Origin: CAVVDT01 sp963747005
Lineage (GTDB): Bacteria > Pseudomonadota > Alphaproteobacteria > Rhizobiales > Aestuariivirgaceae
Direction of reading: 5' to 3'
Length of the DNA stretch: 64,000 nucleotides
Assembly (NCBI GenBank): GCA_963747005.1
Contig: CAVVDT010000016.1
Location: forward strand, 1 to 64,000
Part shown: one piece after another, positions 34,411 through 43,794 of the stretch
Layout of the letters: every line of letters begins with the position of its first letter
How positions within the stretch are numbered: the first letter of the stretch is position 1
Notes under the pieces: model-generated
The model's database searches: none
The model's input: the letters and a program-made list of their open reading frames with translations, nothing else
What the model was told of the DNA's origin: nothing
Position numbers and translations under genes: made by a program

Positions 34411-36075
34411 ATGTCCGCAGCCGAAGAAGCTCCCCTCACCCACTTCGGCCCCGATTTTCCCTTTGCCTTCCGCGACTGGCTCGATCACCCGGCAGGGCTG
34501 GGCGCCATTCCCGCCGAACGCCACGGCGCCCGCGTGGCGATCATCGGCGCCGGCATCGCTGGTCTCATTTGCGGTTACGAACTGATGCGCATGGGGCTCA
34601 GGCCCATCGTCTATGAGGCGGGCCAGTTGGGCGGACGCCTGCGCTCGCAAGCCTTCGAAGGCGCCGACGGCATCGTCGCCGAACTGGGCGGCATGCGCTT
34701 TCCCGTCTCCTCCACCGGCTTTTATCACTATGTCGACAAGCTCGGCCTCGAAAGCCGCCCCTTTCCCAATCCGCTCACCGAAGCCGCCGGCTCCACCGTC
34801 ATCGACCTGGAGGGCGAGACCTTCTATGCCGAAACCCTCGCCGATTTACCGCCGCTGTTCCGCGAAGTGGCCGAGGCCTATCACGCCGCGCTGCAAGAGG
34901 GGGCGAATTTCTCGACCCTCAAGGCCGCCATCCGCGCCCGCGATGCCGCCGCCGTCAAAGCCATCTGGAACCCCATCGTGGCGGCCTGGGATGAGCGCAC
35001 CTTCTATGATTTCATCACCTCCTCCACCGCCTTCAGGAGGCTCTCCTTCCGCCACCGCGAGGTGTTCGGCCAGTTCGGCTTCGGCACCGGCGGGTGGGAC
35101 TCGGATTTTCCCAACTCGATGCTGGAGATCCTGCGCGTCAACGTCACCGAGTGCGACGACAACCAGCGCTTCATCGTCGGCGGCGTCGAGCAGGTGCCGC
35201 AGGGCCTGTGGCGGCGGGTGCCCGAACGCATGGTCCACTGGCCCGACGGCACAACGCTCTCAAGGCTCAACGACGGAGCCCCGCGCATTGGTGCCGCGCG
35301 CATCTTCCGCGATGCCGCCGGCCACCTCAACGTCACCGACCGCTGGGGCCGTTCGGAAGCCTACGAAGCGGTCGTCGCCACCTGCCAGAGCTGGCTCCTC
35401 ACCACCGCCATCGACACCGAGGAGTCCCTCTTCAGCCACAAGCTGTGGATGGCCCTCGACCGCACCCGCTACATGCAATCCTCGAAGACCTTCGTCATGG
35501 TCGACCGCGCCTTCTGGAAGGACAAGGACCCCGAGAGCGGCCGCGATGTCATGTCGATGACGCTCACCGACCGGCTGACCCGCGGCACCTACTTTTTCGA
35601 CAACGGCCCCGGCAAGCCCGGCGTCATCTGCCTCACCTATTCATGGATGTCCGATGCCCTGAAGATGCTGCCGCTGCCGGTCGACCAGCGGGTCGAACTG
35701 GCGCTTTCGGCGCTGGCGAAGATCTATCCCAGGGTGGATGTCCGCGCTCACATCATCGGCGATCCGATCACGGTGAGCTGGGAGAACGATCCCAACTTCC
35801 TCGGCGCCTTCAAGGGCGCCCTGCCCGGCCACTACCGCTACAATCACCGCATGTACGGCCATTTCATGCAGCACCGCCTGCCGCCCGCCGAGCGCGGCAT
35901 CTTTCTCGCCGGCGACGACGTCAGCTGGACACCCGCCTGGGTGGAAGGCGCCGTGCAGACCGCGCTCAATGCCGTGTGGGGGGTGATGACCCATCTGGGC
36001 GGCCGCACCCATGAAGGAAACCCCGGCCCCGGCGAGGCCTACCCCGACCTAGGCCCCGTCGCCCTGCCCGACTGA
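34411..36075 (+). CDS. Tryptophan 2-monooxygenase-like FAD amine oxidase
   Basis: I chose the start at 34411 (MSAAEEAPLTHFG) because GGAG precedes it. This is a 554-residue flavoprotein. The FAD-binding Rossmann motif is VAIIGAGIAGLICGYELM (residue ~45), followed by YEAGQLGGRLRSQ and the GG-Met-Arg-Phe motif ELGGMRFPVSSTGFYHY. Near the C-terminus are LTYSWMSDALKMLPLP and FLAGDDVSWTPAWVEGAVQT, with the conserved HLGG..GNPGPGE. This succession matches IaaM of Pseudomonas savastanoi, which converts tryptophan to indole-3-acetamide, but the same subfamily includes other L-amino acid oxidases and monooxygenases. No indoleacetamide hydrolase (iaaH) is adjacent. Confidence 0.82.
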   Translation: MSAAEEAPLTHFGPDFPFAFRDWLDHPAGLGAIPAERHGARVAIIGAGIAGLICGYELMRMGLRPIVYEAGQLGGRLRSQAFEGADGIVAELGGMRFPVSSTGFYHYVDKLGLESRPFPNPLTEAAGSTVIDLEGETFYAETLADLPPLFREVAEAYHAALQEGANFSTLKAAIRARDAAAVKAIWNPIVAAWDERTFYDFITSSTAFRRLSFRHREVFGQFGFGTGGWDSDFPNSMLEILRVNVTECDDNQRFIVGGVEQVPQGLWRRVPERMVHWPDGTTLSRLNDGAPRIGAARIFRDAAGHLNVTDRWGRSEAYEAVVATCQSWLLTTAIDTEESLFSHKLWMALDRTRYMQSSKTFVMVDRAFWKDKDPESGRDVMSMTLTDRLTRGTYFFDNGPGKPGVICLTYSWMSDALKMLPLPVDQRVELALSALAKIYPRVDVRAHIIGDPITVSWENDPNFLGAFKGALPGHYRYNHRMYGHFMQHRLPPAERGIFLAGDDVSWTPAWVEGAVQTALNAVWGVMTHLGGRTHEGNPGPGEAYPDLGPVALPD

Positions 36076-36164
36076 GCGGGCCGGGTCGGGAGCGGTTGGA
36101 ACTTCACAACCGCGTCCAAAGCGTCCACACTCATCCCCGATTATATTGGAAAGGCGGGCACATC

Positions 36165-36611
36165 ATGATCTCGAAAATCCTCATCGCCGTCGACGGCTCC
36201 CCCCACTCGCTCAAAGGTGTCTCCATGGGCGCCCAGATCGCCGCCAAGACGGGCGCCAGGGTCATCCTCCTGCACGTGGTCAAGGAAGAGGAACTGCACG
36301 CCGGCCTCAAGGAATACGCCCGGGCCGAACACATCCAGGGACCCCTCGACATCGACATTCTGAAGGAGGGCGCCAAGCACCTGCTGGGCGGCTCGCTCGA
36401 TGCCGCCAGAGCCGCCGGGGTCAAGTCGATCGAGACCGAGATCGAAGAAGGCCCCATCGCCCGCACCATCGTGGCGCGCGCCCATCACCACAACGCCGAC
36501 ATGATCGTCGTCGGCTCGCGCGGCATGGGCGACATCGAGGGCCTTCTGCGCGGCGGCGTCTCGCACCGCGTCGAAATCCTCGCCAAGTGCCCGGTGCTGG
36601 TGGTGAAGTAG
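36165..36611 (+). CDS. Universal stress protein (UspA family)
   Basis: The start at 36165 (MISKILIAVDGSPHSLK) gives 148 residues. The ATP-binding USP motif is present: VGSRGMGDIEGLLRGGVSHR, i.e. G-x2-G-x9-G. It is a cytoplasmic stress-response protein. It is a single gene with its own upstream region, followed by an intergenic repeat. Confidence 0.92.
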   Translation: MISKILIAVDGSPHSLKGVSMGAQIAAKTGARVILLHVVKEEELHAGLKEYARAEHIQGPLDIDILKEGAKHLLGGSLDAARAAGVKSIETEIEEGPIARTIVARAHHHNADMIVVGSRGMGDIEGLLRGGVSHRVEILAKCPVLVVK

Positions 36612-36680
36612 CCCTCTGCCAAATTGTTACCCCGGAGCTTGACCCCCGGGCTGGCGGAGGGTGTGGGCGCGCGCTCCCTC

Positions 36681-36840
36681 AAGCGTCATGCCGGTACTTG
36701 ATACCGGCATCCATTCCGCTGGTGCTGCGACCGGCTGCGAGGCTGGCGGAATGGACCCCTGTGTATTGCGGTTGAGGTAGGATGGAGTCTCGCATGGGTG
36801 CAGTGGATTCCTGCCTGCGCCGCAACGACCGAGAGGGCCC
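36681..36840 (+). repeat. Intergenic palindromic repeat, GTCATGCCGG family
   Basis: The first hairpin, ATGCCGGTA (36688-36696) / TACCGGCAT (36702-36710) with loop CTTGA, is followed by a second, CCATTCCGC (36711-36719) / GCGGAATGG (36746-36754). Further on, GTGGATTCCTGCCTGCGCCG resembles the outer module of the larger copies. The element matches, in the opposite orientation, the direct repeats at 38664-38825 and 40639-40798. Confidence 0.7.
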
Positions 36841-36873
36841 GAGAAGCGAGACAAATCCGCCGGTGCCGGTGTT

Positions 36874-37641
36874 TCAGCTTCCCCGGTGCGCCGCCTCGGT
36901 ACGCGCCTTGAGTTCGCGCAGCGTATCCAGTTCCAGCGCCGTGGGCGGCGGCGTTTCGCCGACATCGCCGGCATAGCGAACCTTCCAGCCGCAGCTATCC
37001 TCCACCTCATCGCGCGTGACGCCGGGATGCAGGCTCACCACCTCGAAGGCCTTGGTGGCGGGATGCGGCTTCCACACCGCCAGATCGGTCACCAGCAGGC
37101 TCGGCCCCCTGGTGGTGATCCCCAGTTCGCGCCGGTGGTTGCCGCCGCGCCCGTGGCCGAAGGAGGTGAAGAAGTCGATTTTCTCCACCATGCCGCGCTT
37201 CGACTGGGTCATGGTGATGAAGATCTCGCCGCACGAGGTGGCGATCTCCGGCGCCCCGCCGCCGCCCGGCAGGCGCACCTTGGGGTGGTGGTAGTCGCCG
37301 ATCACCGTGGTGTTGATGTTGCCGTAAGGATCGAGCTGGGCGGCGCCGAGGAAGCCGATGGTGATGCGCCCGCCCTGCAGCCAGTAGCGGAACATCTCCG
37401 GCACCGAAACCGTGGTGACCGCCGTTTCGCACAACTCGCCGTCGCCGATCGACAGGGGCAGGACGTCGGGCGCCGTGCCGATGGTGCCTGACTCGTAAAT
37501 GAGCGTGATGCCCGGCGCGTGGGTGAGGCGCGCGAGGTTGCAGGCCGCCGACGGCGCGCCGATGCCGACGAAGCACACATCCTCGTTGTTCAGCGCCCTG
37601 GCCGCGGCGATGGTCATCATTTCAGCCGGTGAGGCGGTCAT
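36874..37641 (-). CDS. CoA-transferase, beta subunit (3-oxoadipate/glutaconate type)
   Basis: This is a 255-residue family I CoA-transferase B subunit: ALNNEDVCFVGIGAPSAACN, LIYESGTIGTAPDVLPLSIG (the Glu of the family's catalytic ESG region) and FLGAAQLDPYGNINTTVIGD, then KVRLPGGGGAPEIATS. It pairs with the A subunit at 37638-38498; the ATGA overlap shows translational coupling. The group covers Gram-positive-style 3-oxoadipate CoA-transferases, glutaconate CoA-transferases and the steroid ring hydrolase IpdAB. Because pobA is in the window, 3-oxoadipate is an attractive but unproven substrate. Confidence 0.85.
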   Translation of the reverse strand: MTASPAEMMTIAAARALNNEDVCFVGIGAPSAACNLARLTHAPGITLIYESGTIGTAPDVLPLSIGDGELCETAVTTVSVPEMFRYWLQGGRITIGFLGAAQLDPYGNINTTVIGDYHHPKVRLPGGGGAPEIATSCGEIFITMTQSKRGMVEKIDFFTSFGHGRGGNHRRELGITTRGPSLLVTDLAVWKPHPATKAFEVVSLHPGVTRDEVEDSCGWKVRYAGDVGETPPPTALELDTLRELKARTEAAHRGS

Positions 37642-38498
37642 CGCGCACCCTTTCTAAGACCGGCCACCCGCTCAGCGAACACGTCCGGTCCGACAGCGAG
37701 GACGTTTTCCTCGATCCACGCCCGGAAACGCTCGCGGTCGGCGGCGATGTCGTTCCATTCCAGGTAGCCGGCATTGTCGCGGCCGTAATAGCCGTGGGCA
37801 TAAGACGGGTTCGCCCCGCCCGGCACTTCGGCGATGGCCGTCACCGTCCAGCGCGGCAGCACGCAGGCGTTGGGGTGAAGCCCGGCAAAATCATCGACCA
37901 CTTCCTCCACCGTCACCACCGCGCGCCTGGCCGCCAGCACCGCTTCCTTCTGGATGCCGATGATGCCCTCCACCAGCACGTCGCCGGCCCGGTTGGCCTT
38001 CTGGGCATGGATGAAGGTGACGTCGGGCTTTAGCGCCGGAATGGCCGCCAGTTCCTCGCCGGAAAACGGGCAGGTGATGGAGCGGATATTGGGGTTGACC
38101 TCCTTCAGCCCGGCGCCCTTGTAGCCGCGGAACACCGCGCATGGCAGCCCGGCAGCCCCCGCCTCGTAGGCATTGGCCATGCCGGCGTGGGAGTGTTCCT
38201 CGATCTCGACAGCGTTGGGCCAGCCCTTCTCGATGGCATCGCGCACCCTCAAGAGCAGCCCGGCGCCGGGATTGCCCACATAGGAAAAGACCAGGCGTCG
38301 AGCCATCCCCATCCCCACCATCTGGTCATAGATGAGATCGGGCGTCATGCGGATGAGGGTGAGGTCCCTGAAGCCCTGGCGAATGGCTTCATGGGCGGCG
38401 GCGAACGGAATGAGGTGGGTAAACCCCTCGAACGCCGCCACGTCCCCGTCATGGAGATTTTCCGCCACGGCGTCTTTCAGCGACTGGAACTTGGCCAT
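37638..38498 (-). CDS. CoA-transferase, alpha subunit (3-oxoadipate/glutaconate type)
   Basis: This is a 286-residue family I CoA-transferase A subunit: DGDVAAFEGFTHLIPFAAA, LTLIRMTPDLIYDQMVG, EEHSHAGMANAYEAGAAGLP and CAVFRGYKGAGLKEVNPNI. It is longer than proteobacterial PcaI (~230 residues) and resembles the 'subunit A' proteins of actinobacteria and many alphaproteobacteria. It is the first gene of the pair; its stop overlaps the B-subunit start. Confidence 0.85.
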   Translation of the reverse strand: MAKFQSLKDAVAENLHDGDVAAFEGFTHLIPFAAAHEAIRQGFRDLTLIRMTPDLIYDQMVGMGMARRLVFSYVGNPGAGLLLRVRDAIEKGWPNAVEIEEHSHAGMANAYEAGAAGLPCAVFRGYKGAGLKEVNPNIRSITCPFSGEELAAIPALKPDVTFIHAQKANRAGDVLVEGIIGIQKEAVLAARRAVVTVEEVVDDFAGLHPNACVLPRWTVTAIAEVPGGANPSYAHGYYGRDNAGYLEWNDIAADRERFRAWIEENVLAVGPDVFAERVAGLRKGAR

Positions 38499-38663
38499 CG
38501 GCGCCCCTTCGACACATCAACGCCGATCAGGTGCCATTTTCGTGGGCGCGGCGTCAATGGCCTGCCCGCATTTGCCATCCCCGCCCCCACTATCGTGTCA
38601 TCCTCGAGCCTGATCCGAGGACCCAGGGGCCACTCGTTCCCCCCTCAAACCCGTCACCCCGTG

Positions 38664-38825
38664 TGGCTTGACCACGTCCATGCCGCCGCCCTCATTGTTT
38701 ACCGCACCGCCTGCGGAATGGATGCAGGGATCAAGTCCCGGCATGACGAAAGACAAGGGGCAGGAGAATTCGAGGCAAGCCTCCACCCACACCCTCGTCA
38801 TTCCGGCAAAGGTTGGAATCCACAA
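38664..38825 (-). repeat. Long copy 1 of the GTCATGCCGG repeat, left of the DNA methyltransferase gene
   Basis: The ~162 bases starting TGGCTTGACCACGTCCATGC and running through GGATCAAGTCCCGGCATGAC and GAATTCGAGGCAAGCCTCCA recur at 40639-40798 in the same orientation with few differences. The gene for a DNA methyltransferase fills the space between them. The rest of 38499-38871 shows no gene. Confidence 0.85.
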
Positions 38826-38871
38826 AGGCGCCAGCGATGACCTCGCCTCGGGCATCCCGCGACGCAGCGCC

Positions 38872-40486
38872 CTACAGGTCCAGTTCGCTCTGCACGTCGC
38901 GTTCTTCGCGCCTCGCCTTCTTGAAGGTGCCGGTATCGACCACCGGCAGGCGCGGGCGCGCGCCGTTCAGCAGTTCCTCGATGGTGAAAATCTGGAGGCG
39001 CGGAAACGTCCCCATGTCGTTGTCGACGAAGCCGGCGGCCGCCGCCTCGGCGACCATCGGCCGGGTCGGCTCGTTGAGGGTGAGGAACAGGCCGATGATG
39101 GCCTTTTCCCGCTCGATGACGCTTTTCAGCTTGTGCACCTGATCGACGCCGACGCCGCCGCCCTTGACCTCGACGATGGCTTTTTCCGTGGCCGTCTTGC
39201 CGGTGCGCAGATAGACGATGCCGTCGATGCCGGTGTCGGCGCCTTTTTTCCCGCCGCGAAACGGCCGGGCATCGGGGATGAGGGTGATCGCCCACTTCTC
39301 GAACTCGTGCTTGTCCCTTGCCGCCAGCGCCCGCGCCCCGCCGATATCGCGCGGCACCCCGTGGGTCTCGAAGGAAATGCCCGGGAAACGCCTCGCGCAG
39401 CCGCCGTTCGATGAGCGCGATGGCGAGATGGGTGACGTCGATGCCGATCCATTGCCGCCCCAGTTTTTCCGCCGCATGCACCGTGGTGCCGCAGCCGCAG
39501 AACGGATCGAGCACGATATCGCCGGGATTGGACGAGGCAGCAATGATGCGCTCCAACAGGGCGACGGGCTTTTGCGTGGGATAGCCGAGGCGTTCTTGGG
39601 CCTGGGAATTTATTGGAGGAACATCGGTCCAGACCGTACCCATCACACCGCCCAGCATCTCGTCGAGATAGCGTTTCAACTGAGGGCGTTTGGACGTGTC
39701 GAAGCTGCCATCCTTCTTTGTCGGATACCATATCCGACCCTCAGCATCGAGCTTGGCCATTGTCTCCTTCTGGTAGCGCCAGCCAATTGATGGAGAGGGA
39801 AATCCTCGCCACTCATACATCATGTTCGGACGAGGATTGGGACTAAGCATATTGTCAAGGCGATACTTTCGCCCATTACCGTCGTCGTATCGGTATTTCG
39901 TTGCTACATACTCTGCGGAGTGCCCCTCCCTTGGTGTATTCCAAGTGAATACGTCAGTTTTCGTATAGAAAAGAATTTTATCAGCGACTCGACTCCACGT
40001 CTTGCTATCAGAGTGCGTTGTCGTGCGTTTCCATGTGATTTCATTCTGGAAAACGCGCGCCCCAAACACCGCATCGAGCAAGATCTTGAGATAATGGCTG
40101 GCAGTCGGGTCGCAGTGCAGGTAGAGCGAGCCGCTGGGCTTCAGCACCCGGTGCAGTTCGATGAGGCGGATCGCCATCATGGCGAGATAGGCCATCATGT
40201 CGTTCTCGCCCAGGAACCCGCGCATCGCCTCCAGCATGCGCGCGGCATCGGTGTTGGGGCCGTGCAGCACCTCCCAATAGGCCGTCTCGGCGCTCTCCGC
40301 CCAGTGCCAGGTATCGTCGAACGCCTCGATCTGCGCCTGGCTGTCCGCCCCGCCCGGCGCCTTGAACAGCACGTTGTAGGTGGCGTTGGAGTTGAACGGC
40401 GGATCGAGATAGACCAGATCGACGCTGTCGTCCGCGATGTGCTCGCGCAGCACCGACAGATTGTCGCCGTAATAAAGACTGTTCAC
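38872..40486 (-). CDS. DNA methyltransferase (beta class) with C-terminal PD-(D/E)XK-like domain, one frameshift
   Basis: GTG start at 40486 (MNSLYYGDNLSVL). Near the N-terminus motif IV is VYLDPPFNSNATYN. After a long recognition region motif I appears as VLDPFCGCGTTVHAAEKLG with QWIGIDVTHLAIALIERRL. This order (IV ... I) defines the beta class (N6-adenine or N4-cytosine, CcrM-like). The frame breaks at CCCGGG (39380-39385). The other frame continues HEFEKWAITLIPDARPFRG, GADTGIDGIVYL and KAIVEVKGGGVG, which look like a Mrr-type nuclease core (D...E-x-K), ending in RREERDVQSELDL. One extra base explains the break; rejoined it is ~538 residues. Codon use in 39600-40060 is more AT-rich. Long direct repeats flank it. 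Confidence 0.85.
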
Positions 40487-40638
40487 GTGGCTCGCCCCGC
40501 GGCTTCTGGAACAAAATGTGAACCCATGTCACCTTGAAGTCAAGTGCGCGATTCGCGCCCTTCGCATCCAGCAGACCGCGAATGTCAGGCCAAGGCAAGA
40601 ACGACCGCCCCGCGTCGTCCGGGCGCTTCGTCACCACC

Positions 40639-40798
40639 TGGCTTGACCACGTCCATGCCGCCGCCCTCACTGCTTACCGCACCGCCTGCGGCATGGATGC
40701 CGGGATCAAGTCCGGCATGACGAAAGACAAGGGGCAGGAGAATTCGAGGCAAGCCTCCACCCACACCCCGTAATTCCGGCGAAGGCCGGAACCCACAG
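40639..40798 (-). repeat. Long copy 2 of the GTCATGCCGG repeat, right of the DNA methyltransferase gene
   Basis: Same orientation and nearly the same sequence as 38664-38825 (for example ACGAAAGACAAGGGGCAGGA is identical). It lies upstream of the methyltransferase start and downstream of the cytochrome gene. No gene is seen in 40487-40812 besides this repeat. Confidence 0.85.
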
Positions 40799-40812
40799 CC
40801 GCTGTCGCCGAC

Positions 40813-41145
40813 CTACTTCGCCCGCAAGTTCTCGATGAAGGCCACCAGGTTCTCGATGTCGCTCGGCGACAGGATGAACTTGGTCATGGGGAAATGCGGC
40901 TTGCGCAAGAAGGTCTCGATGCGCGCGGTTGTATAGACAGCGGGCTCATCGGCCATCTTCTGGAAATCCGGCGCCTTGGCGTCGGCTTTTTCAAAACGCG
41001 GCTTGAAGCCGGGAATGACGTGGCAGGCGGTGCAGTATTCCGCCACGATCGGCGTGGCCGCCTTGGCGTTGCCCTCGGCCCGTGCAGGACCGGCAAAGGC
41101 CACCGCCAGCAACCCTGCAATGGCCAGAAGTCTGAGAGTGCCCAT
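40813..41145 (-). CDS. Small c-type cytochrome
   Basis: This is a 110-residue protein with a signal peptide (LLAIAGLLAVAFAGPARA) and one haem c site (EYCTACHVIPGF). The likely distal Met ligand is in KPHFPMTKFILSPSDIENLV. It is periplasmic and about 88 residues when mature. It has no operon partner on the same strand close by; TerB follows downstream on the same strand after ~100 bases on its upstream side. The electron partner is unknown. Confidence 0.85.
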   Translation of the reverse strand: MGTLRLLAIAGLLAVAFAGPARAEGNAKAATPIVAEYCTACHVIPGFKPRFEKADAKAPDFQKMADEPAVYTTARIETFLRKPHFPMTKFILSPSDIENLVAFIENLRAK

Positions 41146-41244
41146 GGCTCATATCCTTCCTCGCAAGCCTGGGCAAGGCTAGCCGCCGGGCGGCTCTGCG
41201 CCTTGATTTCAGTCAAAGCGTCGCGCCGATGGCCGGTCGGGCGG

Positions 41245-41697
41245 CTAGCTGATGCCCAGCCGCTCCTGCACGGCGCGGCGGAAGTCGCCGTTCTCGCGGG
41301 TGGTGAAGCCCAGAAGGCCCGACACCCGCCACACCAGGTTGGCCTCGTGTGCCTCGATCACCCCGTCGGCCAGCACGATCTCCCATAGCATCTCGATGAT
41401 CCGCCCGCGATGCTCGCGGTCGTAGCTATCCTTGATGGTGCGGGTGAAGTGGTAGAAGTCGACCGCCTCCTTCTCCTCGCTTTCCGCCGCCATGACGAGG
41501 CTGGCGATCTCGGCATCGGCAAGGTCGAATTTCTCCTTCAGCAAGCGGTCCCTCGCCGCTTCTTCGGCGGGGCTGATCTTGCCGTCGATGCGCGAGGCGT
41601 GAATGAGCAGGCCCGCCACCGCGTGACGGATCGCCTCCTCGTTGTTTTCCACATGCGCCTCGCCGCTGAGGAGCTGTTTCAGATGGTCAAGGAACAC
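41245..41697 (-). CDS. TerB-family protein
   Basis: This is a 150-residue, soluble helical protein from a GTG start at 41697. TerB domain features: RIDGKISPAEEAARDRLLKE and EMLWEIVLADGVIEAHEANL, two acidic, EF-hand-like metal-binding segments. TerB domains occur in tellurite-resistance and stress systems. No other ter gene is near, and the role is unknown. Confidence 0.82.
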   Translation of the reverse strand: MFLDHLKQLLSGEAHVENNEEAIRHAVAGLLIHASRIDGKISPAEEAARDRLLKEKFDLADAEIASLVMAAESEEKEAVDFYHFTRTIKDSYDREHRGRIIEMLWEIVLADGVIEAHEANLVWRVSGLLGFTTRENGDFRRAVQERLGIS

Positions 41698-41802
41698 CGG
41701 TCTTGCCTTTCATGCATCGTGCCGCGCTTGCGCGCTCCACCTTGCGGGCGCCATGCGCGGCTTCCATATAGGTATCATCGTTGATGTTTGCCGTCCGGAG
41801 TC

Positions 41803-42246
41803 ATGAATAAAATGTCATTGTTGCTCAATGTGCTGTGGGTGGTGTTCGGCGGTTTCTGGATGGCCGTCGGCTGGCTTTTCGCCGCCATCATCATGGTTGT
41901 CACCATCATCGGCATCCCGTGGGCGCGCGCGGCGGTGAACATCGCCCTTTATACCCTGTTGCCCTTCGGACACAGAGTGGTCGAGCGCAGCGCGTTGAGC
42001 GGCCATGAAGACATCGGCAGCGGCCCGCTCGGCGTGGTGGGCAACCTCGTGTGGTTCGTCTTCGCCGGCTGGTGGCTCGCCCTTGCCCACCTCTTCACCG
42101 CCCTTGCCCTGGCGGTGACCATCATCGGGTTGCCGTTCGCCTGGGCGCATCTGAAGCTTGCCGGCCTCGCCTTGTGGCCCATCGGCAAGGCCATCGTGCC
42201 CGTCGACGGCGCCTGGCCCGATGCCGCTGCCCTCAATCGACGGTGA
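41803..42246 (+). CDS. YccF-domain inner-membrane protein
   Basis: I chose the start at 41803 (MNKMSLLLNVLWVVFGGF). At 147 residues it has two copies of the YccF motif: WMAVGWLFAAIIMVVTIIGI with PWARA, and LALAHLFTALALAVTIIGLP with FAWAHLKLA. Each forms a two-helix membrane hairpin. The length and doubling are typical of YccF; the function is unknown. Its 3' end overlaps the convergent MFS gene by 14 bases. Confidence 0.9.
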   Translation: MNKMSLLLNVLWVVFGGFWMAVGWLFAAIIMVVTIIGIPWARAAVNIALYTLLPFGHRVVERSALSGHEDIGSGPLGVVGNLVWFVFAGWWLALAHLFTALALAVTIIGLPFAWAHLKLAGLALWPIGKAIVPVDGAWPDAAALNRR

Positions 42247-43708
42247 CCGCCTCGGCGGCATGCCTGGCGCTCGAGCGCAGCGGCTGCTCCTTCATGAACA
42301 ACAGGAAGATGAAGGCGATGAGAAAGCCCGTCCCGCTGGCCATGAACATATAAAAGAAGGAGGCGGGATTGACGCTTGCCGGGCTCGCCATGCTGCCCGC
42401 CCCATGCGCGCCGCCCAGCAGGATGACCCCGAACACCGCCACCAGGATGGCGCTGCCCAGTTGGCGAAAGAAGTTCATGGTGCCGGTGGCGGTGCCGAGC
42501 TGGTGTGCCTTGACGGCGTTCTGGATGGCCACCGTCGTCGTCGGCAACAGCGTGCCCAGCCCGATGCTGACGCATCCCAGCACCAGCTCGAACACCGCAA
42601 TCGACATCCGGCCGTCGAGTAGCGCCATGACCAGCGTGGCGGCCATGGCAACCATGAGACCGATGACCGGAACCCGCTTGTAGTGGGTGATGCGGCCCAT
42701 CAACTGCCCGGCGATGGTCGCGCCGATGACGGTGCCCACCATCAGCGGGATCAGGGCGAGGCCAGAATCCGCCGTGCTCATGGCGCGGGCGTTCTGGAAA
42801 TAGATCGGCATGTAGATGGAAAGGGCGATATAGGTGCCCATGCCGAACGAGGCTGACACCGTGCCCGTCGAGACCACCCGGTTCGCCAGCACCTCCAGCG
42901 GGATCAGCGGTTCCGCCGCCGTCGCGATACGCCAGGAAAAGGCCAGCCACAACAGCGCCGACAAAACCAGCAGGCCGATGATCGGCGCCGACAGCCAGCC
43001 GAAGTCGCTGCCGGCGTAATGCAGCGCCAGCATCAGCGTCACCGTGGCGCCGACCATCAGCACCGATCCCAGGACATCGAGCCGATGTGGCCTGTCATTG
43101 CGCGGCAGGCGCCTAAGCGCCGAACGGGTCATCAGCCAGGCGATGGCCCCCAGCGGCAGGTTGATCCAGAAGATCAGGGTCCAGTGCAGGTATTCCGTCA
43201 GCACCCCGCCGAGTGTCGGGCCCAGCAGGCTGGCGAGCAGGAACACGCTGGCGAAATAGATCTGGTAGCGGCCCCGCTCCTTGGGGGCGATGATATCGGC
43301 GATGATGGTCTGCGCCAGCGAGATGAGCCCGCCACCACCCAGCCCCTGCACGGCCCGCGCACCGATCAGGAACAGCATGTTGGGCGCCATGGCGCAGCCG
43401 ATCGAGCCGACCATGAACACCGAAATGCCGATCATCAGCGCGATCCGCCGCCCATGCATGTCGGAGAACTTGCCATACAGCGGCGTCACCGCCGTCGCGG
43501 TCAAGAGATAGATGGCGGCGACCCACGAGATGTTGCGGAATTCACCCAGTTCGCGGGCAATCGTCGGCAGGGCCGCGGCGATGATGGTCTGGTCGAGCGC
43601 GCCGAGGAACATGGCGACGCAAACGCCGACGACGATCAGCATGATATCGGCATGGCTGAGTTCGCCGGCGTCCATCGCCGCTTTGTTCGCCTTGGGGGTA
43701 GCGTCCAT
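42233..43708 (-). CDS. DHA2-family (EmrB/QacA) drug:H+ antiporter
   Basis: The start at 43708 (MDATPKANKAAM) gives 491 residues with 14 predicted membrane helices. Typical motifs are FLGALDQTIIAAALPTIARE (motif D1), YGKFSDMHGRRIALMIGIS (motif A), and LGPTLGGVLTEYLHWTLIFW (motif C). It exports hydrophobic compounds or drugs with proton antiport. There is no HlyD-type membrane-fusion partner or TetR regulator next to it. Confidence 0.88.
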   Translation of the reverse strand: MDATPKANKAAMDAGELSHADIMLIVVGVCVAMFLGALDQTIIAAALPTIARELGEFRNISWVAAIYLLTATAVTPLYGKFSDMHGRRIALMIGISVFMVGSIGCAMAPNMLFLIGARAVQGLGGGGLISLAQTIIADIIAPKERGRYQIYFASVFLLASLLGPTLGGVLTEYLHWTLIFWINLPLGAIAWLMTRSALRRLPRNDRPHRLDVLGSVLMVGATVTLMLALHYAGSDFGWLSAPIIGLLVLSALLWLAFSWRIATAAEPLIPLEVLANRVVSTGTVSASFGMGTYIALSIYMPIYFQNARAMSTADSGLALIPLMVGTVIGATIAGQLMGRITHYKRVPVIGLMVAMAATLVMALLDGRMSIAVFELVLGCVSIGLGTLLPTTTVAIQNAVKAHQLGTATGTMNFFRQLGSAILVAVFGVILLGGAHGAGSMASPASVNPASFFYMFMASGTGFLIAFIFLLFMKEQPLRSSARHAAEAVTVD

Positions 43709-43794
43709 GTCAGGTACTCGAATCCGGAAAGAGCATCGCGATCCTGTCGCCGGTTCGCGGCGTTGAGTCAATCATGCCGCTTCGCCGGCCATCC

